This document shows, one piece after another, positions 29,835 to 38,387 of a DNA stretch of 64,000 nt. The position numbers and the translations under genes were made by a program. The notes under the pieces are model-generated. The model saw nothing but the letters and a program-made list of their open reading frames with translations, was not told the DNA's origin and searched no databases. This DNA is from Caulobacter sp. CCUG 60055 (GTDB lineage: Bacteria; Pseudomonadota; Alphaproteobacteria; Caulobacterales; Caulobacteraceae): assembly GCF_022750545.1 (NCBI RefSeq), contig NZ_PUIC01000005.1:186001-250000 (forward strand), read 5' to 3'. Positions within the stretch are counted from its first letter, which is position 1. The number at the start of each line of letters is the position of its first letter.

Positions 29835-31094
29835 CTAAAGCTGGTCCAGCCCATAGGCGGCATGTAGGGCGCGCACCGCCAGTTCGGTATAGGCCGCGTC
29901 GATCAGGACGCTGATCTTGATCTCGGAGGTCGAGATGACCTGGATGTTGACGCCCTTCTCGGCCAGGGCGCCGAACATGGTCTTGGCGACGCCGGCGTGG
30001 CTGCGCATGCCCACGCCGATCACCGACACCTTGGCGACGTCCTCGTTGACGGCCACGTCCTCGAAGCCGATCTCGACCTGGGCGGCGCGGACGATCTCGA
30101 CCGCCCGCTGGGCGTCGCGCTTGCCGACGGTGAACTCCATGTTGGCGCTGTCGCTGGTGCGGGCGCGCGACTGGACGATCATGTCGACATTGACGTTGGC
30201 GTCGGCCAGCTTGGAGAAGATCAGCGACGACACGCCCGGATGGTCGGGCAGGCCGAGCAGGGTGATCTTGGCTTCGTCGCGGCTGTAGGCGACGCCCGAG
30301 ACGATACGCTTTTCCATGATTTCTTCCTCGTCGCACACGATGGTGCCTTGGCCGGGCGCTTCCCCGGGCTCGACGAAACTGGACAGGACCCGCACCGGCA
30401 CCCGCTGGGCCATGGCGAGTTCGACGGAACGGGTCTGCAGCACCTTGGCGCCCAGCGAGGCCATCTCCAGCATCTCCTCGTAGGAGATCTTGGCCAGGCG
30501 CTTGGCCTTCGCCTCGATGCGCGGGTCGGTCGTATAGACGCCGTCGACGTCGGTGTAGATGTCGCAGGCCCCGCCGACGGCGGCGGCCACGGCCACGGCC
30601 GAGGTGTCCGAGCCGCCCCGGCCGAGGGTGGCGATGCGGCCGTCGCGGGTGACGCCCTGGAAGCCGGCGATCACGGCGACCTCGCCGTCGTCGAAGGCCT
30701 TGAGCAGCTTCTCCGGCGGAATCTCGTCGATGCGGGCGCGGCCGTGGGCCTCGTCGGTGTAGATCGGCACCTGCCAGCCGGCCCACGAGCGGGCTTTCAG
30801 GCCCATGTTGCGCAGGGTCATGGCCAGGAGGCCCGCCGTCACCTGCTCGCCCGACGCCACGACGGTGTCGTATTCGTCGTCGGACTCGGGGATCCCCTGC
30901 GCGGCGCGGCCGGCGCCGTCGGTCCAGGCGACCAGTTCGTTGGTCTTGCCGGACATGGCCGAGACCACCACGGCGACCTGATGGCCGGCGGCGACTTCGG
31001 CCGCCACCAAACGGCCGACGCGGCGGATGCGTTCGAGATCCGCCACCGACGTGCCGCCAAATTTCATCACCAGCCGAGACACAGTTCGGCCCAT
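29835..31094 (-). CDS. lysC: Aspartate kinase
   Basis: LysC phosphorylates aspartate, the first step toward lysine, threonine, methionine and diaminopimelate. The 419-aa protein has the kinase motif [15 protein letters not shown] at the N-terminus, [16 protein letters not shown] near residue 165, and two C-terminal ACT domains ([20 protein letters not shown] near 280 and [19 protein letters not shown] near 360) for feedback inhibition. ATG 31094 precedes the domain by a few residues. It is divergent from ubiG with 111 bp between. Confidence 0.96.
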   Translation of the reverse strand: MGRTVSRLVMKFGGTSVADLERIRRVGRLVAAEVAAGHQVAVVVSAMSGKTNELVAWTDGAGRAAQGIPESDDEYDTVVASGEQVTAGLLAMTLRNMGLKARSWAGWQVPIYTDEAHGRARIDEIPPEKLLKAFDDGEVAVIAGFQGVTRDGRIATLGRGGSDTSAVAVAAAVGGACDIYTDVDGVYTTDPRIEAKAKRLAKISYEEMLEMASLGAKVLQTRSVELAMAQRVPVRVLSSFVEPGEAPGQGTIVCDEEEIMEKRIVSGVAYSRDEAKITLLGLPDHPGVSSLIFSKLADANVNVDMIVQSRARTSDSANMEFTVGKRDAQRAVEIVRAAQVEIGFEDVAVNEDVAKVSVIGVGMRSHAGVAKTMFGALAEKGVNIQVISTSEIKISVLIDAAYTELAVRALHAAYGLDQL

Positions 31095-31205
31095 CCTTCC
31101 TGCGTTTTTCGCTTGCCGGTCGAAGGCGGGCGCGCCATCTCGACCGAAACCGTCGCGCCTTCTAGCGGCGCGGCGCGCACGCCGCAATGCACTGGCGGAG
31201 GATTT

Positions 31206-31961
31206 ATGAGCGCGCATGCGCAAGGCTTCAGCGTCGATCCGGCGGAAGTCGAACGATTTTCCCGCATCGCCGCCGAATGGTGGGACCCGAGGGGCAAGTT
31301 TGCCCCCTTGCACAGGTTCAATCCTGTGCGGCTGGGCTTCATCCGCGACCAGGTGCTGGGCCATTTCGGCGGCGACGGCCGCGCCCGCGCGCCGTTCGCG
31401 GGCCTGAGGCTGCTGGATATCGGCTGCGGCGGCGGCCTCCTGTGCGAACCGATGCGGCGGCTGGGCTTCGACGTCACCGGCGTCGACGCCTCGGAGCGCA
31501 ATATCGGCACGGCCTCGACCCACGCCGCCGAGCAGGGCCTCGACATCCGCTACCTGTGCTCGACCGCCGAGACCCTGCTGGCCGAGGGCGAGGGCCCGTT
31601 CGACGTCGTGCTGAACATGGAGGTGATCGAGCACGTCGCCGATCCAGGCGAGTATCTACGCACCACCGCGCGCCTGCTGAAGCCCGGCGGCCTGATGATC
31701 GTCGCCACCCTGAACCGTACGCTCAAGGCCCTGGCCCTGGCCAAGATCGGCGCCGAATACGTGCTGCGCTGGGTGCCGGCCGGCACCCACGACTGGAACA
31801 AGTTCCTGCGGCCCGAGGAACTGCGCGCCTTCCTGGCCGGCGAACCGGTGACGGTGGAAGGCCCGTTCGGCGTCGCCTACGATCCGCTGACCGGGAAATG
31901 GTCGCAATCGGGCGATAGCGACGTGAACTACATGATGACCGTCGCCCGCCCCGCCGCCTGA
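31206..31961 (+). CDS. ubiG: Ubiquinone biosynthesis O-methyltransferase
   Basis: UbiG carries out both O-methylations of ubiquinone synthesis. The 251-aa protein has the family-typical [20 protein letters not shown] with [13 protein letters not shown], the AdoMet loop [15 protein letters not shown] near residue 75, [12 protein letters not shown] near 98, and [14 protein letters not shown] near 195. ATG 31206 follows CTGGCGGAGGATTT, which contains GGAGG. It is divergent from lysC, an arrangement I know from other alphaproteobacteria. Confidence 0.95.
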   Translation: MSAHAQGFSVDPAEVERFSRIAAEWWDPRGKFAPLHRFNPVRLGFIRDQVLGHFGGDGRARAPFAGLRLLDIGCGGGLLCEPMRRLGFDVTGVDASERNIGTASTHAAEQGLDIRYLCSTAETLLAEGEGPFDVVLNMEVIEHVADPGEYLRTTARLLKPGGLMIVATLNRTLKALALAKIGAEYVLRWVPAGTHDWNKFLRPEELRAFLAGEPVTVEGPFGVAYDPLTGKWSQSGDSDVNYMMTVARPAA

Positions 31962-32049
31962 TGCGCGCGCCGACCGCCGCTCCCGGCGCGCCCCCGTGCG
32001 TAAACACGACGACTTCTGGATGCTGGATAAAGGCTGCGCCGGTTCGATA

Positions 32050-33222
32050 ATGCGTCAATCTGAGGGTTTCACGCGGCGCGGACTGGGCGTCCTGGCCGGA
32101 GGCGGTCTGATGAGCATGTTGGCGGGCGCGGCCCACGCGCAGGCGGGGCTGGCCGAAGCGGCGGATGCGGTCATCGACCCGTGGCTGGCCCAGCATCGCT
32201 CGCCATGCGCCATGCTGGGCGTGGTCAAGGCGGGCCAGACCGTGCTGATCCGGCCCTATGGCCGCCGCAGCCCCGACAGCCCCGCCCCGCCCGACGCCGA
32301 CACCATCTTCTGCGTGGCCTCGATCACCAAGCCGATGACGGCGATGGGCGTGCTGATGTTGGTCGACGACCGCAAGCTGGAGCTGGATTCGCCGGCCCGG
32401 CGGTGGCTGCCCGAACTGCCGCCGGCCTGGGCGGCGATCACCGTGCGCCAGTTCCTGTGCCACGCCAGCGGCGTGCCGGCGCACGACCGGCTGATGCAGC
32501 ACGATTATCACGAAGCCCTGTCGGCCGCCGCCGTGCAGCCCCTGCAGTTCGAGCCGGGAACGCGGATCGAGTACAACAACTTCAACTACGTCGTCGCCGG
32601 CAAGCTGATCGAGGCGGCCTCGGGCCTGCCCTATCCCCGGTTCATGCAGGAGCGGCTGTTCAACCCGCTCGACATGACCCGCACGCGGGTCGGCGCCGAG
32701 CCGCGCCTCGCCAACGAGACCGCCGGCTTTTTCGAGACGCCGCAGGGTCTGGTTCCAGCCCCCCTCGCCCACCCGGCCGGCCCGCACTACGACGCCGGCG
32801 GGCGGATCATGTCCTGCCTGACGGACCTCTTGAAGCTGCACCGCGGTCTCGACCAGCGGCGGCTGCTCAGCCCGCGCAGCTGGGAGGCGCTGGTCGCGCC
32901 CTATGGTCCCGGCCTCAACGGCTCCTGCGGGTTCTTCACCAAGACGGCGGGCGGCCTGCCGGTCGCCGACAAGACCGGCCGCGCCGCCGGCTTCTCCACC
33001 GACTTCGAGTTCAACCCCCGCGGCGACGCCATCATCCTGATGTGGTCGAGCCTGGCCCCGGCCGAGCTCGACAATTCCGGCGCGGTGCGCGACCGGCTGC
33101 GCTGGCGCCTGCTGGGCGTGGCCGACGGCGTGGCCATCGCCGACGCCTCGTCCGCCGACCAGATCCAGGGCTGGCGTCAGGCGGCGACCGACCCGCCGCC
33201 CGCCCGCCCCGGCGGGCGCTGA
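32050..33222 (+). CDS. Exported beta-lactamase-fold serine hydrolase
   Basis: This 390-aa class C beta-lactamase/esterase-type protein has the active-site SxxK in VASITKPMTA near residue 90, a Tyr-x-Asn-like YNNFNY near 177 and a KTG triad at ADKTGRAAG near 300. The start TRRGLGVLAGGGLMSMLAG has twin arginines before a hydrophobic stretch and AHAQ at the end, a likely Tat or Sec signal. ATG 32050 gives this signal; an in-frame start at 31996 would add 18 residues. The family includes esterases and D-peptidases, so the substrate is open. Confidence 0.85.
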   Translation: MRQSEGFTRRGLGVLAGGGLMSMLAGAAHAQAGLAEAADAVIDPWLAQHRSPCAMLGVVKAGQTVLIRPYGRRSPDSPAPPDADTIFCVASITKPMTAMGVLMLVDDRKLELDSPARRWLPELPPAWAAITVRQFLCHASGVPAHDRLMQHDYHEALSAAAVQPLQFEPGTRIEYNNFNYVVAGKLIEAASGLPYPRFMQERLFNPLDMTRTRVGAEPRLANETAGFFETPQGLVPAPLAHPAGPHYDAGGRIMSCLTDLLKLHRGLDQRRLLSPRSWEALVAPYGPGLNGSCGFFTKTAGGLPVADKTGRAAGFSTDFEFNPRGDAIILMWSSLAPAELDNSGAVRDRLRWRLLGVADGVAIADASSADQIQGWRQAATDPPPARPGGR

Positions 33223-33312
33223 GCGAACGGCGTTCGGTCGCCTGGCGGACCGGCGCGCCGCCTGATACAACCCTCGCGTGGATGCGGCCCGCGACCGGCG
33301 GCGCACTACCAG

Positions 33313-33555
33313 ATGGTCAAGTTCGAGAAGACGCCGTTCATGGTCTTCCTGGGCGCGACCCACGTGTTCACCAACGCCTTCCACACCCTCAGGAGCGGGG
33401 GCGCGGTGACCATCGTCACCGGCGGCGGCGGCCTGGGCCATGGCGTCGAGCACGCCATCCGCAACGGCCTGACCCTGGCCGGCTTCACCAACGTCACCCT
33501 GATCAACGAGGACGGAACCGGCGTCGGCGTGGTCGCCGCCGCCACCAAGCCCTGA
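33313..33555 (+). CDS. Orphan 80-aa protein
   Basis: I do not recognise this protein. Its composition looks like a real folded protein in contrast to Arg/Pro-rich shadow frames: MVKFEKTPFMVFLGATHVFT, a glycine-rich loop TIVTGGGGLGHGVEHA near residue 35, and ending VVAAATKP. It has no signal peptide or membrane helix. No clear ribosome-binding site precedes ATG 33313. It lies between the serine hydrolase and an SDR gene, on the same strand as both, with a promoter-like region after it. Confidence 0.6.
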   Translation: MVKFEKTPFMVFLGATHVFTNAFHTLRSGGAVTIVTGGGGLGHGVEHAIRNGLTLAGFTNVTLINEDGTGVGVVAAATKP

Positions 33556-33569
33556 GACGTCGCGACAGC

Positions 33570-33609
33570 TTGACAGATATCTGAACGATGCTCAGATTGA
33601 TCGAGCATC
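33570..33609 (+). promoter_or_regulatory. Promoter-like region with two dyads before the SDR gene
   Basis: TTGACA at 33570-33575 is a perfect -35 hexamer, but the expected -10 is weak. Overlapping it is the palindrome CAGATATCTG (33574-33583), and downstream is GATGCTC-N9-GAGCATC (33587-33609). Two dyads across a promoter 23 bp before a start suggest a repressor site. The regulator is not known. Confidence 0.5.
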
Positions 33610-33631
33610 GGCCCCTTCTCAGGATACGACC

Positions 33632-34495
33632 ATGAAAAGCGTCGTCGTCACGGGCGCCTCGACGGGCATAGGCTACGCCTGCGTCGAGACGCTGACCGCC
33701 AGCGGCTTCCACGTCTTCGGCGGCGTGCGCCGACGCGAGGACGCCGACCGGCTGGCCCAGGCCTTCGGCGACCGCTTCACCCCGCTGATCTTCGACGTCA
33801 CCGACGAGGCGGCCGTCGCGAAGGCCGCCGACCAGACGCGCGAGGCCCTGGCCGGCGAGACGCTGGGCGGGCTGGTCAACAACGCCGGCGTGGCGGTGGC
33901 CGGGCCGCTGCTGCACCTGCCGGTCGCCGAGTTCCGACGGCAGATCGAGATCAACCTGATCGGCGTCATGGTCGTGACCCAGGCCTTCGCCCCGCTGGCG
34001 GGTGCCCGGCCGGACGCCAAGGGGCCGCCGGGGCGGATCGTCAACATCTCGTCGGTCGGCGGGCGCAACGCCATGCCGTTCCTGGGTCCGTACAACGCTT
34101 CGAAGTTCGGGCTGGAGGGGTTCTCGGAGAGCCTCCGCCGCGAGCTGCTGATCTTCGGCGTCGACGTGGTGGTGGTCGCGCCGGGCGCGGTGGCCACCCC
34201 CATCTGGGACAAGGCCGAGCAGGTCGACGTCACGCCCTATCAGGCCACCGCCTTCGCGCCGGCGCTGGGCCGCATCCGCGACTACATGGTCAGCGCCGGA
34301 GCCAAGGGGCTGAAGCCCGCCGTCATCGGGCGGACGGTGCTGGAGGCGCTGACGGCGGCCAAGCCCCGCGTGCGCTACACCGTCGCGCCCGATCCTTTCC
34401 AAGTGCTGCTGACGCAGATCCTGCCTAAGCGGACCCTCGACCGCGCCGTCGGCCGCCGGCTGGGCCTGACGCCGCAGGCGCGCGGCGCCGGCTAG
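33632..34495 (+). CDS. Short-chain dehydrogenase/reductase
   Basis: The 287-aa SDR has the nucleotide-binding VVVTGASTGIGYACVETL at the N-terminus, LVNNAGVAVAGPL near residue 85, the catalytic serine in IVNISSVGG near 137 and YNASK near 151. It looks like the retinol/steroid-dehydrogenase-like classical group; the substrate cannot be named. Its TAG stop shares the tetranucleotide CTAG with the stop of the convergent DUF1178 gene. Confidence 0.9.
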   Translation: MKSVVVTGASTGIGYACVETLTASGFHVFGGVRRREDADRLAQAFGDRFTPLIFDVTDEAAVAKAADQTREALAGETLGGLVNNAGVAVAGPLLHLPVAEFRRQIEINLIGVMVVTQAFAPLAGARPDAKGPPGRIVNISSVGGRNAMPFLGPYNASKFGLEGFSESLRRELLIFGVDVVVVAPGAVATPIWDKAEQVDVTPYQATAFAPALGRIRDYMVSAGAKGLKPAVIGRTVLEALTAAKPRVRYTVAPDPFQVLLTQILPKRTLDRAVGRRLGLTPQARGAG

Positions 34496-34929
34496 TTGAC
34501 CTCGGTCTTCTTCGGCGGCGCGGGCGGCATGGGCGCGACGCCGATGCCGTCGGCCAAAAGGTCGCGGACCTCGGCCGGGCTCGCCTCGCCGTAGATGCCG
34601 CGGTCCTCCGACCGGCCTTCGTGGATGGCGCGGGCCTCGCTGGCGAAGGCGTCGCCGACGTCGTCGAAATTGTCCTCGACGTGCCGCCGCAGCCTGCCCA
34701 TCGCCTCCATCATCACCTGACGCTGCGGGGCGGCCATGTCGACGTCGCCGCCGCGCCGAGCCTTGGTTCCGGTCACGGCGGGGGCCATGATCTGCTTGCG
34801 CACGGCCTTGGAGCCGCAGACCGGGCATTCAAGAAGGCCCCGGCCGGCCTGGTCGTCGTAGTCCGCCGACGAGCCGAACCAGCCTTCGAAGGCGTGGTCG
34901 TGCTCGCAGGCCAGGGCGTAGCGGATCAT
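34492..34929 (-). CDS. DUF1178 zinc-ribbon-like protein
   Basis: The 145-aa protein begins MIRYALACEHDHAFEGWFGS and carries a pair of cysteines in LECPVCGSKAVRKQIMAP near residue 36, suggestive of a zinc ribbon. The DUF1178 family is common in alphaproteobacteria and lacks a known function. ATG 34929 overlaps the stop of the nitrilase gene (ATGA), so the two are co-translated. The nitrilase-DUF1178 pair next to grxC is an arrangement I recall from related genomes. Confidence 0.88.
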   Translation of the reverse strand: MIRYALACEHDHAFEGWFGSSADYDDQAGRGLLECPVCGSKAVRKQIMAPAVTGTKARRGGDVDMAAPQRQVMMEAMGRLRRHVEDNFDDVGDAFASEARAIHEGRSEDRGIYGEASPAEVRDLLADGIGVAPMPPAPPKKTEVN

Positions 34930-35762
34930 GCGCCCGCCGCCGGAGAGGAGAAGACCCTGTCGTTGCGCAGGGCGGGAATGGCGGCGCGGGCGCGGGCCAC
35001 CTCGTCGAGGTCGAGTTCGGCGGCGACCACGCCCGGCTCGTCGTCTTCGGCCCGGGCGATCACCTCGCCCCACGGATTGACGATCAGGGACCGCCCCCAG
35101 GTGCCGCGCCCGTCCTCGTGCTGGCCGCCCTGGGCCGGCGCCAACACGAAGGCCCCGGTCTCGATGGCGCGGGCCCGCAGCAGGACCTCCCAATGGGCCT
35201 CGCCGGTGGGGCGGGTGAAGGCGGCCGGGACGGCCAGCATCTCGGCGCCCGCCTTGGCGAGGTCGCGGTAGAGATGGGGAAAGCGCACGTCGTAGCAGAT
35301 GCTGAAGCCCAGGCGGCCGAAGGGCGCCTCGAACAGGCGGGCGGCCTCGCCCGGCGCATAGGCTTCCGATTCCCGATGGCGCTCGCCGGTGGGCAGGTCG
35401 ACGTCGAACATGTGGATCTTGTCGTAGGTCGCGACCGTCTCCCCGGCCGGCGAGACCAGCATGGCGCGGTTCGCCGCCCCGCCGTCGGCGCGGCGCACCA
35501 GGGCCGACCCGATCAGCAGCCAGATCCCCAGCTCGGCCGCCAGGGCCGCGAGGCCGCGCACGGCCGGGTCGTCCTGCGGCGCGTGCAGGGCGGCGAACAG
35601 CCGGGCCCGGTCGCGCTGGAGGATGTTGCTGCCCTCGGGCGTCAGCACGAACTGGGCGCCGTCGGCCGCCGCCTGGCGCACCAGGGGTTCGATCTGCGCC
35701 AGCGCAGCCGCCTGCGAGGCGGGAGTGCGGGTCTGGACGAGGGCTGCACGAACCTTGCGCAT
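34926..35762 (-). CDS. Nitrilase-superfamily carbon-nitrogen hydrolase
   Basis: This 278-aa amidohydrolase has the Glu-Lys-Cys triad of the superfamily: TPEGSNIL near residue 42, TYDKIHMFDVDLP near 113 and SICYDVRFPHLYRD near 151. The FDVDLP and YDVRFP context fits the Nit1/Nit2-like branch, whose studied members hydrolyse deaminated glutathione or omega-amides. I chose ATG 35762 because AAGGAG lies 9 nt upstream; the ATG at 35792 has no ribosome-binding site. The neighbouring glutaredoxin gene would suit a glutathione-linked role, as inference. Confidence 0.9.
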   Translation of the reverse strand: MRKVRAALVQTRTPASQAAALAQIEPLVRQAAADGAQFVLTPEGSNILQRDRARLFAALHAPQDDPAVRGLAALAAELGIWLLIGSALVRRADGGAANRAMLVSPAGETVATYDKIHMFDVDLPTGERHRESEAYAPGEAARLFEAPFGRLGFSICYDVRFPHLYRDLAKAGAEMLAVPAAFTRPTGEAHWEVLLRARAIETGAFVLAPAQGGQHEDGRGTWGRSLIVNPWGEVIARAEDDEPGVVAAELDLDEVARARAAIPALRNDRVFSSPAAGA

Positions 35763-35834
35763 CGGCGCAAGCTCCTTTCCGGAATCAGACATGGGACCGA
35801 GGGCCGGCCGACTTAAGAGGACAGCGGCGTTTGG

Positions 35835-36089
35835 TCACGCGGCGAGCAACGTGTCCAGCTCGCCGGCCTGCTCCAGCGCCATCATGTCGTCGCAGCCGCC
35901 GATATGGCGCTCGCCGACGAAGATCTGCGGGAAGGTCGAACGGCCCGAACGCTCCATCATCTCCTTGCGCATGGCCGGGTCCATGCCCGCATCGATCTCG
36001 GTGAAATCGGCGGCCTTGGCCTGGAGCAGATTGAGCGCGCGCGAGCAGTAGGGGCAGAACGCACGCGTGTAGATGGTGACGTGGGCCAT
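35835..36089 (-). CDS. grxC: Glutaredoxin 3
   Basis: This 84-aa glutathione-dependent disulfide reductase has the active site CPYC in ITIYTRAFCPYCSRAL-type context at residues 11-16, then STFPQIFVGERHIGGCDD near 51-68 with the cis-Pro and glutathione-binding loop. It is cytoplasmic. ATG 36089 gives the standard length. It lies between comF and the nitrilase gene, all on the minus strand with short gaps, and may be cotranscribed with them. Confidence 0.94.
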   Translation of the reverse strand: MAHVTIYTRAFCPYCSRALNLLQAKAADFTEIDAGMDPAMRKEMMERSGRSTFPQIFVGERHIGGCDDMMALEQAGELDTLLAA

Positions 36090-36123
36090 GGGGTCTCCGA
36101 AGGTCAGGCGGCCGCGAACGCAG

Positions 36124-36906
36124 TCATATAGTCGTTGCTTCAACCTCTTTAACCCGAGCCACCACCGCAAGATCAACCGCCGCCGCGCCGGCGGCCTTGA
36201 GCGCGCGGGCGCAGGCCTCGGCCGTGGCGCCGGTGGTCAGCACGTCGTCGACCAGCAGAACGCGGGCGCCGGCGAGCCTGGCCTTGCACCGCTCGGGCAC
36301 GGCGAACGCTCCGGCGACGTTGCGGCGGCGGCCCGTCGCCGACTTGCCGCCCTGGCTCTCGCCGGCGCGGGCGCGGACCAGGAGGCCGGGCTGGTAGGCC
36401 GCCCCGGCCCGACGCGCCAGGGGCCGGGCGATCTCGGCCGCCTGATTGTATTTGCGCCGCAGCAGCCGCCGCCAGTGCAGCGGCACGGGCGTCACCATGT
36501 CGGCGTCGGCCAGCAGGTCCGAGGCGGCGCGGCCGATCCAGGCGGCGAACAGCCGGGCGAGGTCGGCGCGGTCGCCGTGCTTGAACTGCAAGATCAGGTC
36601 GCGCGAGGCGTCGTCGTAGAGACAACTCGCCCGCGCGCGGTCGAAGGCCCGCGGCCGGGTCAGGCACACGGCGCAGCGCACCGGCCCCAGGTCGTAGGCG
36701 TAGGGCGCGCCGCAGCCGTCGCAGACGGGACGGTCGAGGAAGCTGATCCTCGACCAGGCCTCGCCCGATAGGCCGCTCGACGCCGCGACGCCGCCCCCGT
36801 CGAGCAGCATCGGCGGAAAAATCAGGTCGAGCGCGCCCCGCAACGCCGCTTTGGCGTAAGGCCCCGGTTTCCAGACCGCGCTCCAGTCGCCATGTTGCAG
36901 CCCCAT
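36124..36906 (-). CDS. comF: ComF-family amidophosphoribosyltransferase-like protein
   Basis: ComF proteins are cytosolic and needed for DNA uptake in naturally competent bacteria; many non-competent bacteria also carry them. The 260-aa product has a zinc-finger-like CDGCGAPY...CAVC near residues 62-82, VTPVPLHWRRLLRRKYNQA near 142, and the PRPP-binding loop VLLVDDVLTTGATAEACA near 218. GGAG lies 6 nt before ATG 36906. That ATG overlaps, on the other strand, the ATG of the divergent methyltransferase: both starts share CATG. Confidence 0.9.
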   Translation of the reverse strand: MGLQHGDWSAVWKPGPYAKAALRGALDLIFPPMLLDGGGVAASSGLSGEAWSRISFLDRPVCDGCGAPYAYDLGPVRCAVCLTRPRAFDRARASCLYDDASRDLILQFKHGDRADLARLFAAWIGRAASDLLADADMVTPVPLHWRRLLRRKYNQAAEIARPLARRAGAAYQPGLLVRARAGESQGGKSATGRRRNVAGAFAVPERCKARLAGARVLLVDDVLTTGATAEACARALKAAGAAAVDLAVVARVKEVEATTI

Positions 36907-37795
36907 GACCGCTCCGCCCCGCCTGTTCGACCGCACCTTGCACCGCCGTCGCCTCGACCGCGCGGCCAGCCGCTTCGCGGCCGCCGATTTCCTGAAAGCG
37001 CGTGCGGCCGGCGACGCCGTCGAGCGCCTGGAGGCCATCCTGCGCGAGTTCCCGCTATGCGTCGACCTTGGCGCGCGGAACGGCGCCTTCGCGCGGGCCC
37101 TGGCCGACAGCGACGCCCGCGCCCGCATCGGCGCGGTGATCGAGACCGACCTGTCGGGGGCGATGCTGGCCGGCCGGCCGGGCGCGATGCGCGTCCAACT
37201 CGACGAGGAACGCCTGCCCTTCGCCCCGGCCAGCCTGGACCTCGTGGTCTCGACCCTGGCGCTGCACTGGGCCAACGACCTGCCGGGCGCGATGATCCAG
37301 ATTCGCCGCGCCCTGAAGCCCGACGGCCTGTTCATCGGCGCGGTGTTCGGCGGCGAGACCCTGACCGAGCTGCGCCGCGCCCTGATGGAGGCCGAGGCCG
37401 AGCTGTCGGACGGGGCGGGCCTGCGCGTCGCCCCCTTCGCCGACGCCTATGACGCGGCCGGCCTGTTGCAGCGCGCCGGCTTCGCCCTGCCGGTGGCCGA
37501 CCTCGACCGGGTCACCGTGCGCTATTCGCATCCGCTGCGGCTGATCGCCGACCTGCGGGCCATGGGCGAGACCAGCGCCCTGGCCGAACGGGCCGGCCCG
37601 CTGTCGCGGCCGGTGCTGGCGCGGGCGTGCGAAATCTATCAGGCGCGCTTCGCCGGCGACGACGGCAAGGTTCCCGCCACTTTCGACATCCTGACGCTCA
37701 CCGGCTGGTCGCCGCACGACAGCCAGCAAAAGCCGTTGAAGCCCGGCTCGGCGAAGGTGTCCCTGGCCGAGGCGCTCAAGCCCAAGGAACGCTAG
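36905..37795 (+). CDS. SAM-dependent methyltransferase (BioC/NDUFAF5-like)
   Basis: The 296-aa protein begins PPRLFDRTLHRRRLDRAASR, a signature of the family that includes mitochondrial NDUFAF5. It has a degenerate AdoMet loop VDLGARNGAFARAL near residue 53 and LVVSTLALHWANDLPGAM near 113. NDUFAF5 hydroxylates a complex I subunit; alphaproteobacterial relatives may help complex I assembly, which is inference. The start codon overlaps that of comF on the opposite strand. The TAG stop shares CTAG with the flp stop. Confidence 0.87.
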   Translation: MTAPPRLFDRTLHRRRLDRAASRFAAADFLKARAAGDAVERLEAILREFPLCVDLGARNGAFARALADSDARARIGAVIETDLSGAMLAGRPGAMRVQLDEERLPFAPASLDLVVSTLALHWANDLPGAMIQIRRALKPDGLFIGAVFGGETLTELRRALMEAEAELSDGAGLRVAPFADAYDAAGLLQRAGFALPVADLDRVTVRYSHPLRLIADLRAMGETSALAERAGPLSRPVLARACEIYQARFAGDDGKVPATFDILTLTGWSPHDSQQKPLKPGSAKVSLAEALKPKER

Positions 37796-37971
37796 GAAGC
37801 GGTCGAGGACGCCGTGTTGAACGTGGCCGCGATGTTTTCGAACATCGTCTTGGCGCTGCCGGAGAACAGACCCAGCGTCACCAGGACCACCAGGCAAGTG
37901 CAGGCGATGATCATGCCGTATTCCACCGCCGTCGCGCCCCGCTCATCACGCAGAAACGCCGCTACGCTCAG
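37792..37971 (-). CDS. Flp-type IVb pilin, apparent CTG start
   Basis: The 59-aa product is a Flp/Tad pilin. The leader FLRDERG is followed by ATAVEYGMI, so the prepilin peptidase would cut after Gly with Glu at +5, then comes one hydrophobic helix to about residue 40. No ATG, GTG or TTG lies at the expected start. CTG 37971 overlaps the mutT stop (CTGA) and would give a normal 12-residue leader. An in-frame ATG at 38052 would add 27 residues from inside mutT. No other Tad genes are near. Confidence 0.8.
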   Translation of the reverse strand: MSVAAFLRDERGATAVEYGMIIACTCLVVLVTLGLFSGSAKTMFENIAATFNTASSTAS

Positions 37972-38387
37972 ATGAAGTCGCGCAGCCAGGCCACCAGGGG
38001 CGCATCGGCCGGCGGCATCGGATACTCCGAAAGCTGGTTCGGTCTCACCCATGCGATCGCCTCGTGCTCGCGCGCCCGGACCGTGCCGTTCCAGCGCCTG
38101 CACAGATAGAGTGGCATGAGCAGGTGAAACGAATCGTAACCGTGGCTGGCGAAGACGAACGGCGCCAGGCAGGCGTGCGACACGCCGATGTCCAGTTCTT
38201 CCTTCAGTTCGCGGATCAGCGCGTCTTCCGGGGTCTCGCCGGGCTCGACCTTGCCGCCGGGAAACTCCCACAGGCCGGCCAGCTGCTTGCCCGGCGGCCG
38301 CTGACAGATCAACACGCGGCCGTCGGCGTCGACCAGGGCGGCGGCGACGACGAGGACGGTCGGCTTGGGGCTGGCGATCTCGGTCAG
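37968..38387 (-). CDS. mutT: Nudix 8-oxo-dGTP diphosphatase, apparent CTG start
   Basis: MutT removes 8-oxo-dGTP from the nucleotide pool. The 139-aa form has the Nudix box GKVEPGETPEDALIRELKEE (about residues 40-60) preceded by GLWEFPGG, and HEAIAWVRPNQLSEYPMPPA near the end. Family homology begins at TEIASPKPTVLVVAAAL, right after CTG 38387, which overlaps the argJ TGA. A GGGGA lies 9 nt upstream. The alternative ATG 38441 would extend the protein by 18 residues encoded inside argJ. Confidence 0.9.
   Translation of the reverse strand: MTEIASPKPTVLVVAAALVDADGRVLICQRPPGKQLAGLWEFPGGKVEPGETPEDALIRELKEELDIGVSHACLAPFVFASHGYDSFHLLMPLYLCRRWNGTVRAREHEAIAWVRPNQLSEYPMPPADAPLVAWLRDFI

Noticed and set aside
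31996-32049. Earlier start for the serine hydrolase
   Set aside because: The added residues (MRKHDDFWMLDKGCAGSI) would hide the signal peptide; ATG 32050 places it at the N-terminus.
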